A DNA stretch of 13,151 nucleotides, from assembly GCA_003160755.1 (NCBI GenBank), contig QEXZ01000032.1, forward strand, positions 1-13,151, written 5' to 3'. The translations under genes and the position numbers were made by a program. The notes beneath the pieces were generated by a model. That model did no database searches. It was not told the DNA's origin and saw only the letters and a program-made list of their open reading frames with translations. Positions 1 through 6,936 of this stretch are shown here, one piece after another (the first letter of the stretch is position 1; each line of letters starts with the position of its first letter). This DNA is from Methanomicrobiales archaeon. GTDB taxonomy: Archaea; Halobacteriota; Syntropharchaeia; Alkanophagales; Methanospirareceae.

Positions 1-870
1 ATCTTCGACCAACGAGCTGCCGAGAAGGCGGTGAAAGAAGTAGAAGTAATGGGGTTTGATGCCATTGAGTTTGGTAATGTAAGTTCATGGATTTTGGAAT
101 GTATCCATAACGGATTACTCCGAAAGGAGGAGCTTGGACTGGAGGATGACGTTGCATTTGATCCACGAAATTATAGGATTGAATTCTCGCAAGCGAATGC
201 AAAAGCGTTAATAAAACTTGCTGAACTCGTTGCCTACGGCGAGGGAATTGGAGCTATCTTAGCTCAGGGAGTCAGGGTTGCTGCGAAAGAACTGGACAAG
301 CAATTTGCAGACCGGATAAGGAGTTTGGGCAATACGTTTATTGATAGCACATTATACCTCTCATACGGAGAAACAGGATGCATGTCCCCCATACAATATT
401 GGGTGCCTGGGGCATTCGTTCCTATACCTATCCAGGGGAAATACCTCACTGATTATTGTATAAATTCACTGCCACCAAGAGAGCTGGGGAAGAGTTGTGC
501 GGAACGTGCAATAAGGGAGATGTATTCAGAAGAGATGGGGATATGCAGGTTTCACAGGTGTTGGTCTGAGAGTACCGTTGAGACGCTCCTGCGTAGAGGA
601 AGGGGTATTGATCTCAACCTTTACGAACATTGTAGAGGGGTGCTACAAAAAATTGTGGACTATGACCGGAAAGCAAACCAGTATCCTGTCTTCTGGGAGA
701 CAAAGAAGACTACGGATGTCATCCAGAGGTATCTGGCAGAGATAAAGAAGAAGATGCCCGCAGAAAATGAAGGATTAGACCTTTGGATTAAAAAGTTTGA
801 TGACGATTCAGAACAGGCCGCGAAAGAATATTGGGAAGAAACACGGGAAGGTTATGAAGAAAGATTTTAG
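1..870 (+). CDS. Aldehyde:ferredoxin oxidoreductase family protein, C-terminal part (cut by window edge)
   Basis: The reading frame is open from base 1 to a TAG at 868-870, so the gene starts upstream and about 289 codons are visible, roughly the C-terminal half of a 600-residue AOR. Family enzymes hold a tungsten (or molybdenum) bis-pterin cofactor and a [4Fe-4S] cluster and oxidise aldehydes to acids with ferredoxin as acceptor, in the cytoplasm. The visible part shows the helical domains 2/3, with the family-like stretch YGEGIGAILAQGV and the late motif MGICRFHRCW. The Cys in GIC corresponds to the fourth cluster ligand of the family; the other three would lie before the window. The subfamily (AOR, FOR, GOR or another) cannot be told without the N-terminal half. 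The gene converges on the FrhB-like gene with 18 bases between the stops. Confidence 0.88.
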   Translation: MFDQRAAEKAVKEVEVMGFDAIEFGNVSSWILECIHNGLLRKEELGLEDDVAFDPRNYRIEFSQANAKALIKLAELVAYGEGIGAILAQGVRVAAKELDKQFADRIRSLGNTFIDSTLYLSYGETGCMSPIQYWVPGAFVPIPIQGKYLTDYCINSLPPRELGKSCAERAIREMYSEEMGICRFHRCWSESTVETLLRRGRGIDLNLYEHCRGVLQKIVDYDRKANQYPVFWETKKTTDVIQRYLAEIKKKMPAENEGLDLWIKKFDDDSEQAAKEYWEETREGYEERF

Positions 871-881
871 TATTTGCATTT

Positions 882-887
882 TAAAAA
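882..887 (-). terminator. Possible poly-T terminator after the POR/FrhB operon
   Basis: Read on the minus strand, the TAA stop of the FrhB-like gene is followed at once by a run of six T. Archaeal RNA polymerase often stops at short T-runs without a hairpin, so this is a plausible 3' end for the minus-strand operon. No hairpin is visible. The call rests only on the T-run and its position between convergent genes. Confidence 0.35.
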
Positions 888-888
888 A

Positions 889-1989
889 TTATGTCATTCC
901 ATCTCTACTGCTCTTCCTCTTCCTCTCCCCCAATTTCCGTATCAAACCTAACCCCTTATCTTCTATTTCCTTTACCTCAACATACCCTTTTTCCACTGCA
1001 CCCTCAACTACCTCTCCCCCTTTCTCCGTGCGAACGAAAACCGTTGACCACCCCTCTTCGGAGCCTACCGAGCCTACGGAAATGTCCGCGAGTTCAGCGG
1101 TATAATCCATGCACACTGAACATCCCTCGGCAATATAATTCTCTATCTCGTCTAACGGGATACTGTGCTTCTCCTTCTCATATACTAAAAAATCCTTACC
1201 CTTTATGTCGAACTTGCTCACCTTTTCTAACGAACCTTTGACATAATTCTTCGCGATGAAATCCAGTAAATCCTTTGTGAAATTCTCCATGCAGAACAGG
1301 CCTATCAACAATTTTAGCTTCTTTATCCCTACATCATATGGCTGTTCCGCCATTTGAACATTTCTTAACCCTTGTATTTGACATGGCAGCCCCACAAACC
1401 CTATGGCGGTGCATCCTTCTTCTATCGCTTCTCTAACACCTATTATGCTTGGATAAATCGTGTATTTCGTGCCCGCACCCTCCTTCAAGCCCTCATAATT
1501 CTTCGCAACCTTCGTTACCGGGTTCCAGTAATCATCCGCCGCTGTAATCACAGCGCAATCTATGAACGCTTCTTCGAGTGCATACGCGAGCAGCGAGGTA
1601 ACTGCACCGCCATCTTGCCCCTTTATATCCTCCTTCGTTGACCGAACCGCATAACAACCCCGATAGACGCCAAGAACATCCTTCTGTTCCTCTCCAAATA
1701 GTCTTCTCTCTATCTCCGACTGAGGCAAGAACGTCCTGGGGCAGAAGGCATAGCACAGTCCACATACGGTATCGTAGTCCTCAATAAACCTCGGCGCTTC
1801 TTCTCCTTTTTCGTCTTCTTTTATCTCTATCTTATCGCAAAATGCCGCACAGGTACCGCAAAGACAGCATATTCTCTTTGCTATGACTTCTCGCTTCAAA
1901 TCCGAAAAACCACGTTCTAAAAAGGTCGGCAACCTCACGTACTTTCGGGCTTCCGTCTTCGACTCAGTCACATCTGCTTCTCTTTCCAT
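889..1989 (-). CDS. FrhB/FpoF-like coenzyme F420 oxidoreductase subunit (FAD, iron-sulfur)
   Basis: The 366-residue protein has the layout of the F420 hydrogenase/dehydrogenase beta family, flavoproteins that pass electrons between iron-sulfur clusters and coenzyme F420. An N-terminal ferredoxin-like part carries C41-x2-C44-x2-C47-x3-C51 and a shorter C76-x2-C79-x3-C83-P. The flavin/F420 core follows, with QDGGAVTSLL (125-134) and GLPCQIQGLR (200-209). C203, C233, C290 and C293 match the extra [4Fe-4S] cluster of FrhB. The ATG is preceded by AGGAG at a good distance and lies one base past the porB stop, so the gene is the last of a porA'-porB operon. That context suggests electrons from pyruvate (or another 2-oxoacid) reach F420 through this subunit; this is inference. 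It could instead be a free-standing ferredoxin:F420 oxidoreductase. Confidence 0.87.
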   Translation of the reverse strand: MEREADVTESKTEARKYVRLPTFLERGFSDLKREVIAKRICCLCGTCAAFCDKIEIKEDEKGEEAPRFIEDYDTVCGLCYAFCPRTFLPQSEIERRLFGEEQKDVLGVYRGCYAVRSTKEDIKGQDGGAVTSLLAYALEEAFIDCAVITAADDYWNPVTKVAKNYEGLKEGAGTKYTIYPSIIGVREAIEEGCTAIGFVGLPCQIQGLRNVQMAEQPYDVGIKKLKLLIGLFCMENFTKDLLDFIAKNYVKGSLEKVSKFDIKGKDFLVYEKEKHSIPLDEIENYIAEGCSVCMDYTAELADISVGSVGSEEGWSTVFVRTEKGGEVVEGAVEKGYVEVKEIEDKGLGLIRKLGERKRKSSRDGMT

Positions 1990-1990
1990 T

Positions 1991-2941
1991 TCATTTCACT
2001 CCTGCTCTCTCCCTTAATTTCATATAATCATCCTCCACCCTCGCCTGTATTTTTTTTATAATATCCACGGTAAGATGCCTAAATCTCCCCTGCTTCTTCA
2101 TATATTCCTTCACGGGTTTCAACTCCGGGAAATCAAAGCTCAACCGATATTCACCGTTAATCACCTCATAAAGAGGAAAGACGCCGGTCTCCACCGCTAA
2201 ACGACCAAGTTCTATCGTTAGATTCGGCGGACACCTCCAGCCCGTAGGACAGAGGGACAATATATGAAGATACGCCGGTCCATCGATTTCCACTCCTTTT
2301 TTCACTTTATCCATCAAATCAAACGGATAGGAGGGACAAGCAGTCGCAACATACGGTATCCTATGCGCAACTGCGATCTCAGGCATGTTCTTCTTCCATG
2401 TCCTCTGTCCCATGCTTTTCTTTCCCACAGGCGCGGTAGTCGTCCATGCACCGTAAGGGGTAGATGAAGACCTCTGTATGCCTGTATTCATATACGCCTC
2501 GTTATCGAAGCAACAATAAAGGAAATTATGCCCTCGCTCCATCGCACCTGACAATGCCTGTATTCCTATATCTGAAGTGCCGCCGTCACCGGCAAACCCA
2601 ACAAACTTTACTCCTCGATCCCTGATTTTGCCTTTCCTTATCCTCGCTTTATATGCTGATTCTATACCTGACACTACCGCTCCTACATTTTCAAACAGCG
2701 TATGAATCCATGGAACTCGCCACGAAGTTAGCGGTAGCAACGATGAGAAAATCTCTATGCATCCCGTTGCGGTAACAATTATTACGTTCTTTCCCAGGGC
2801 TTTACACACATACCTTACCGCAAGAGCCTCTCCACAGCCTATACAGGCGCGATGTCCGGAAGCAAAGTTCTCTTCTGTGGTAACCAACCTCGGCACAAAC
2901 AATTCCTCTTCCTCTTTCTCCATCTCTTTCTCCCTCCTCAT
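1991..2941 (-). CDS. porB: Pyruvate:ferredoxin oxidoreductase, beta subunit
   Basis: PorB binds thiamine diphosphate and one [4Fe-4S] cluster. With the alpha, gamma and delta subunits it interconverts pyruvate + CoA with acetyl-CoA + CO2 and ferredoxin. The 316-residue sequence shows the cluster ligands C33 and C36 (CIGCG), C61 (ATGC) and C231 (SLCPTGW). It also shows the ThDP/Mg motif GDGGTSDIG (118-126) with NEAYMNTGIQRSSSTPYGAW following from 147. The YMNTG-QRS-TP run is typical of pyruvate rather than 2-oxoglutarate or branched-chain enzymes. Length is normal and no break is visible. Its ATG overlaps the porA fragment's TGA (ATGA, 2938-2941), so translation is probably coupled. No gamma or delta subunit is present in the window and alpha is truncated, so an active enzyme would need subunits encoded elsewhere. 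Confidence 0.93.
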   Translation of the reverse strand: MRREKEMEKEEEELFVPRLVTTEENFASGHRACIGCGEALAVRYVCKALGKNVIIVTATGCIEIFSSLLPLTSWRVPWIHTLFENVGAVVSGIESAYKARIRKGKIRDRGVKFVGFAGDGGTSDIGIQALSGAMERGHNFLYCCFDNEAYMNTGIQRSSSTPYGAWTTTAPVGKKSMGQRTWKKNMPEIAVAHRIPYVATACPSYPFDLMDKVKKGVEIDGPAYLHILSLCPTGWRCPPNLTIELGRLAVETGVFPLYEVINGEYRLSFDFPELKPVKEYMKKQGRFRHLTVDIIKKIQARVEDDYMKLRERAGVK

Positions 2942-3300
2942 TTCCTTACACCTATCATCTCAGTTTCGATTTCCTCTCCCTGCTCTATCGCCTTCATCTT
3001 TTCCAAAGCTCGACTTACCATATACTTAAAATCGTTTACTGATAGATCTCTGCCTCCAAGCTCTCCAATGAACCCCACGATGCTGAGTTTTTTCCTCCTC
3101 TTATATAATGCAGATCGCACCTCTGATAAAACAGGACTACCCATTCCAAAAGATATAGCGCGGTCTAATACCACAAGAAGCTCCACATCCTTTACCACTT
3201 CTCTGAACTCCTCGAACGGAAAAGGTCGCCACAATCGCAACCTTACCGCTTCTGCAACTGCAAAAGAACCTCTAATCCCACTATTTTTTTGTTTTTTCAT
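2938..3300 (-). CDS. porA: C-terminal fragment of pyruvate:ferredoxin oxidoreductase alpha subunit (truncated porA)
   Basis: The 120 residues match only the C-terminal transketolase-like domain of PorA, whose normal length is about 380-400. Landmarks are RLRLWRPFPFEE (20-31), VVLDRAISFGMGSPVLSEVRSALY and ELGGRDLSVNDF. The large N-terminal domain, which supplies the catalytic Glu and much of the ThDP pocket, is absent. Just before RLRLW, about 15 residues seem to be missing compared with family members, so the deletion end probably lies near codons 11-20. An in-frame TGA sits at 3346-3348; the region back to the site-2 protease stop (3385) shows no PorA-like sequence. The start at 3300 is the only plausible ATG, with a weak purine-rich lead (AAAGGGAAG). 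The reading frame and the ATGA overlap with porB are intact, so it may still be translated. It could be a pseudogene or an isolated domain. Confidence 0.8.
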   Translation of the reverse strand: MKKQKNSGIRGSFAVAEAVRLRLWRPFPFEEFREVVKDVELLVVLDRAISFGMGSPVLSEVRSALYKRRKKLSIVGFIGELGGRDLSVNDFKYMVSRALEKMKAIEQGEEIETEMIGVRK

Positions 3301-3385
3301 TTTCTTCCCTTTGGCTTTTTCGTCTTTCCTTAGAGGTCCAGCGACTCAAAAATCTTTGATGAAATCGTAACTGAGGTAATAATAC

Positions 3386-4534
3386 CTATTTCTGTGCGCC
3401 TCTGAACTGGATAGCCCTCATGAGGTCGGTTCTGGAGACGATGCCCACCATCTGCCCATTTTCCATGATAATCAGGCGACCCAAATTCCTGCTGGACATC
3501 CGCTTGAGAGCATCAAAGGCATCTGCATCTGGTTTAATGGAGACTATCTCCCTCTTCATAACGTCCTCTACTCTGGTAGTGGCTCGCTCCGAGGCAGGTA
3601 CCCGCTGAACATCTGAGAAGGTTATTACTCCAAGCACCGGAGAAGTCTGGCTTTCCTGCACGGGATAACCCATGTGTCTGGTCTTGAACATCACATCTAT
3701 TAACTGTTCGAGCGTCCAGTCCGGAGGCACATAGATTACATCTGGAACACTGGTCATAACGTCCCTGGCCTTCACACCCTCCAGCGTGATCGAAATAACC
3801 GTTGCCTTCTCCTCCCCAGAAGCGCCAAGATAGATGAAGATGGCTATGGCTATTAGAATAGGACCTCCCAAGAACAATCCGAAAATTCCCATGGCAATGG
3901 CGAAACTCTTGCCCACTGAAACTGCCATTCTGGTTGCATCTATATAGGGCATACGCGTAGCAAACCATGCACGTAGTATCCTTCCTCCATCCATGGGAAA
4001 AGCGGGAATGAGATTGAAGAGACCAAGAAATATGTTGTAAAATGCTATTATACTCACCACTATGAGAGCAGCATTCTTGAACGTTTCCCCCGTTTCAGCC
4101 GGGCTTGCCGGACCGAAGGCGTAGTAAATGGCATAGGCAAGGATACCTATACCCAGACTGAAGGCTGGACCAGCAGCCGAAATCCTCGCTTCCATTCGTG
4201 GTTCCCTGGGAATTTCCTCCATCTGAGCCACGCCGCCGATGACAAACAAGGTTATGCTCCTTATATGTACGCCATAACTCTGTGCAACGACGGAGTGACT
4301 GAGCTCATGAAAGAGTAGAGTTGAGAAAAAAAGGACTGAAGCAATGGCACCCAGCAGGTATTTTAGCCATGTCGAAATAGCCATACCACCGAAACCGAGA
4401 GTTATGCCAAGAGTTTCAATTCTAAAATCGTTAACTGCAAATACCCAGATAAAGGCCAATAGTATTATCAGGAATGTCAGGTGCAGCTTTATGGGTATCC
4501 CGCGGATACTGCCAATTTTATAAGACCACTTCAT
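3386..4534 (-). CDS. Site-2 protease family (M50) membrane metalloprotease with C-terminal CBS pair
   Basis: A 382-residue integral membrane protein expected to cut transmembrane substrates inside the lipid bilayer. Hydrophobic segments lie at about 18-34, 58-75, 95-103, 118-140, 155-178 and 205-237. The zinc site is complete: HELSH (76-80) in one membrane helix and N174-LIPAFPMD182-GG in another. Two CBS domains follow, at about 255-310 (VKARDVMTSVPDVIYV) and 323-375 (VEDVMKREIVSIKPDADAF); CBS pairs in this family are thought to sense nucleotides. The ATG has GAGGTG five bases upstream. A TATA-like box lies about 55-65 bases upstream, so the gene is probably transcribed separately from the MBL-rhodanese gene. 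Its substrate is unknown; M50-CBS proteins are common in archaea and bacteria. Confidence 0.93.
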   Translation of the reverse strand: MKWSYKIGSIRGIPIKLHLTFLIILLAFIWVFAVNDFRIETLGITLGFGGMAISTWLKYLLGAIASVLFFSTLLFHELSHSVVAQSYGVHIRSITLFVIGGVAQMEEIPREPRMEARISAAGPAFSLGIGILAYAIYYAFGPASPAETGETFKNAALIVVSIIAFYNIFLGLFNLIPAFPMDGGRILRAWFATRMPYIDATRMAVSVGKSFAIAMGIFGLFLGGPILIAIAIFIYLGASGEEKATVISITLEGVKARDVMTSVPDVIYVPPDWTLEQLIDVMFKTRHMGYPVQESQTSPVLGVITFSDVQRVPASERATTRVEDVMKREIVSIKPDADAFDALKRMSSRNLGRLIIMENGQMVGIVSRTDLMRAIQFRGAQK

Positions 4535-4589
4535 TTCAACACCTCATACGATTTGATTTTATTGTTATTGCTGGTTAAAATGTGACTGC

Positions 4590-4601
4590 TATATATATTT
4601 A
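4590..4601 (-). promoter_or_regulatory. TATA-like box for the site-2 protease gene
   Basis: On the minus strand the A/T run TAAATATATATA lies 56-67 bases before the protease ATG and overlaps the TAA stop of the MBL-rhodanese gene. The 64-base gap plus this box suggest an independent transcription start, with about 30 bases of leader and a GAGGTG ribosome site at 4540-4545. No clear BRE was assigned. Confidence 0.5.
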
Positions 4602-5945
4602 TTCCTTAGCCATTGGGAATTTGCTGGCACGCCACGCTCTCGTACTTCCAAGAACGTCACAGCATACATTTGGATAGCCTGCTCTGAGAAGGATGCTCGC
4701 TGCCAAACTCGCACGATGACCAACATTGCATACGATAGTGATGGGGCGGTCACGTGGTATCTCGATCAGTCGGCTCTCGAGTTGCCCGAGATAGATATGC
4801 AGAGCGCCCTTTATATGCCCCTCTTTCCACTCATTCTCATCCCGTACATCGAGTACCAGGACGTCTTCGCCGCGATCAAGTCGCTGTTTGAGTTCGTGCA
4901 CACTCGAGAGTCCCATATATTCAATCTTAAAGCCCGAATCATACCAAGCCTCGATTCCTCTCCTCAGATATCCCGTTATATTATCATAACCGAGCCGCAC
5001 AAGGTAGCGAACTGCCTTATCCAGATGGTCACTGCACTCAAGCACCAGCAGAATCGGCTTTTCATAAGATAAGACCCACCCTGCGTATGCTGGTAAACCC
5101 TCGAGCCAGATGCTGTAAGAACCCTTAATATGAGCACCTCCAAAGGCAGGCGGTGTTCTAGCGTCCACAACCACCGCTCCACGCTCCATTTCTTCCTTAA
5201 ACTCCACAGGTGTTAGAGGAGGCGGGTTTGGTAGTCTTCCTAACAAAGGTGGTCCTTCAAGGTTATATTTCTCCATCTGTAAGAAATAAGGAGGACGTTC
5301 ATGGTGCTCGCTGACTTTGTGCTCGATGAAATCTTCTCTATTTTTCAGCTGAAGCACGGGATTTTGAGTTCGCTCTATCCCTATCGCGCTCTCATCCCTA
5401 TCACTGATGTTTCCGCCGCAAACTGAGCCAGCACCATGTGCAGGACAGAGGATAACGCCATCACCCAGGGGAAGTATCCTGTTAAAGATGCTGTCATAGA
5501 GCGCTGCCGCTAACCTTGGCGCTTCCTCAGGGCCATAAAGGTCTATTCTGCCCACGTCTCCCACAAAGAGAGCATCCCCAGTGAAGACCATCACGGGCTC
5601 TTCACTCGAAGAGAGGTCTGCTAAGATGTAGGACATGCTCTCATCTGTATGCCCAGGGGTATGTAGTGCGGTAATCTTCAAACCCCCAATGTGAAATACC
5701 TCGCCATCATGAAGCGTATTGCCATATCCCCAGTTCAAGCCAGGACCGTGGAAGATCTCAGCACCGGCGAGGTTGAATAGCTCTGTTGATCCAATAGCGT
5801 AGTCTTCATTGCGATGCGTCTCAAATACATACTTGATTTTAACTTCTTCTCGCCGAGCTAAGTCAATGTAAACATCATAATCTCGCCGGGGGTCAATTAC
5901 AACTGCTTCATCCTCAGAACCGACAAAATAGGAATTGTGAGCCAA
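4599..5945 (-). CDS. Persulfide-dioxygenase-like metallo-beta-lactamase protein with two C-terminal rhodanese domains
   Basis: From the first recognised start (TTG at 5945) the protein has 448 residues: an MBL domain (1-about 190), a linker, rhodanese 1 (about 245-340) and rhodanese 2 (about 347-445). The MBL metal motif is H44-R-N-E-D48-Y instead of HxHxDH; H99 (TPGHTDES), D124 (TGDALF) and H170 (PAHG) are present. H44, H99 and D124 match the iron triad of ETHE1/persulfide dioxygenases, so sulfane-sulfur oxidation or transfer is likely but unproven. Rhodanese 2 has a normal loop C406-NVGHR; rhodanese 1 has ECSDHL, probably inactive. The true start is probably 10 codons upstream at an ACG (5973-5975): the frame there reads IFERIKSEG, which resembles the family N-terminus, and AAAAGGAGG sits nine bases before it. 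That start would overlap the upstream gene by 19 bases. Confidence 0.88.
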   Translation of the reverse strand: MAHNSYFVGSEDEAVVIDPRRDYDVYIDLARREEVKIKYVFETHRNEDYAIGSTELFNLAGAEIFHGPGLNWGYGNTLHDGEVFHIGGLKITALHTPGHTDESMSYILADLSSSEEPVMVFTGDALFVGDVGRIDLYGPEEAPRLAAALYDSIFNRILPLGDGVILCPAHGAGSVCGGNISDRDESAIGIERTQNPVLQLKNREDFIEHKVSEHHERPPYFLQMEKYNLEGPPLLGRLPNPPPLTPVEFKEEMERGAVVVDARTPPAFGGAHIKGSYSIWLEGLPAYAGWVLSYEKPILLVLECSDHLDKAVRYLVRLGYDNITGYLRRGIEAWYDSGFKIEYMGLSSVHELKQRLDRGEDVLVLDVRDENEWKEGHIKGALHIYLGQLESRLIEIPRDRPITIVCNVGHRASLAASILLRAGYPNVCCDVLGSTRAWRASKFPMAKE

Positions 5946-5956
5946 TCCTTCGGACT

Positions 5957-6829
5957 TTATTCTTTCAAAGATCGTTGCTGACCGCCTCCTTTTGGTTCTT
6001 CTATCTGTTGGAGCAGGGCATTGATGTGGTTTCGCTCTTCTCCTGCAAGCTCGTGAAGCATGCTTCTGGCTTTACTATCGCCGACTAATCCAGCAACTCT
6101 TTTGTAGAAGTCGTATGACATATACTCCTTCTCTAAAGCTATTTCGAGAGCCTCAAAGTCATCTATGAACTTTAGTTCACCTATTTTTATCAATTCTTCA
6201 TTGATCTTTATGCCTCCTTCCATATAGATGCTACTCAACTCCGCCTTCAACCGCTCGAGCGGAGGTAACTTATCCTCACCCATCAACTGGCTATACTGCA
6301 GGTATATCCTCTCCATATGCTTCTCTTCCCAGCCTGCGAGTTTCTGAAACATCTGCACTGCTTTTTTGTCTCTGACCTTTTCTTGCGCTTTCGAGTAGAA
6401 ATCGATTGCACCTTTCTCAAGCTTGAGTGCCAGCGTCAGTATATCACAAACATCCTCCTTTCCTGTTATCAATTCAGGTCGCTCCTCTGGAATTCCTTTA
6501 ATAACATCGTGGTGCCAGTTGAGAATTCCTCCATCAAGATTGTAGACGTTCTCGAATCCAAGACCACACAAAGAGATACTTGCAGCCATGCTCCTGTGTC
6601 CAGAACGACAATAAGTGATGATCTTTTTATCTCTTTCAAGCTCTGCATGCCTATATTCAAGTTCTCCCAATGGAATCCATTTCGCTCCCGGGATATGCCC
6701 TGCTTCATATTCATAAGGCTGCCTCACGTCCAGTAATTGATATTCAGCGCTCTTATCTTTGTCCAGGATTTCCTTAACGTCTTCAGGACCTAATCTGCTT
6801 ATTTCGTCTATGGAACAGGTTAGCTTCAT
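5957..6829 (-). CDS. Rhodanese / rubrerythrin-like ferritin fusion protein
   Basis: A 290-residue two-domain protein. Residues 5-115 form a rhodanese domain (LLDVRQPYEYEAGHIPGA; active loop C74-RSGHRS), which carries sulfane sulfur as a Cys persulfide. Residues about 125-278 form a ferritin-like four-helix bundle with two E-x2-H iron motifs, E168-x2-H171 and E265-x2-H268, and helix glutamates near 138 and 233-235, fitting a di-iron centre. It has no rubredoxin-like Cys knot, so electrons must come from another protein. It lies between the SOR stub and the MBL-rhodanese gene on the same strand and its 3' end contains the next gene's ribosome site. A role linking peroxide removal to persulfide handling is inferred from the fusion and the neighbours. 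The ATG start has no close ribosome site: GGAGAT is about 33 bases away, in the SOR stub. Confidence 0.9.
   Translation of the reverse strand: MKLTCSIDEISRLGPEDVKEILDKDKSAEYQLLDVRQPYEYEAGHIPGAKWIPLGELEYRHAELERDKKIITYCRSGHRSMAASISLCGLGFENVYNLDGGILNWHHDVIKGIPEERPELITGKEDVCDILTLALKLEKGAIDFYSKAQEKVRDKKAVQMFQKLAGWEEKHMERIYLQYSQLMGEDKLPPLERLKAELSSIYMEGGIKINEELIKIGELKFIDDFEALEIALEKEYMSYDFYKRVAGLVGDSKARSMLHELAGEERNHINALLQQIEEPKGGGQQRSLKE
5985..5993 (-). promoter_or_regulatory. Strong ribosome binding site that argues for an upstream MBL-rhodanese start
   Basis: The minus strand reads AAAAGGAGG here, within the last codons of the rhodanese-ferritin gene (PKGGG). Nine bases later comes an in-frame ACG followed by codons for IFERIKSEG. 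The nearest standard start, a TTG, is about 39 bases away, too far for this site. The site is therefore evidence that initiation occurs, or once occurred, at 5975. Confidence 0.6.
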
Positions 6830-6840
6830 TTTTCAGCATC

Positions 6841-6936
6841 TTATTCTGACAGTTTTATCTCCTTTGCATTCTCCCATAAGCCACGAATGTTGCATAACGC
6901 CAAAGCATAGAGAGTCCCCGGCTTGTTGATTTTCAT
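6841..6936 (-). pseudogene. C-terminal stub of superoxide reductase (neelaredoxin type)
   Basis: This 31-codon frame corresponds to the last part of superoxide reductase: GTLYALALCNIRGLWENAKE resembles the family C-terminus LYALxYCNIHGLWEN. SOR reduces superoxide at an Fe(His)4(Cys) site; the Cys and the last His lie in CNIHG. Here the Cys is kept but the His is Arg (CNIRG), and the whole N-terminal part with the other His ligands is gone, so it cannot be an active SOR. The ATG overlaps the TGA of the DpsL gene (ATGA) and an in-frame TGA precedes it, so the stub may still be translated by coupling. SOR beside ferritin-like genes is a common oxidative-stress arrangement in anaerobes, so the parent gene probably stood in this operon before a deletion removed its 5' part. 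Confidence 0.82.

Noticed and set aside
2852..3370. Plus-strand 172-codon open frame over the porA/porB region.
   Set aside because: It is the antisense shadow of the minus-strand genes, with low-complexity Ser/Phe/Leu content and no recognisable domain.
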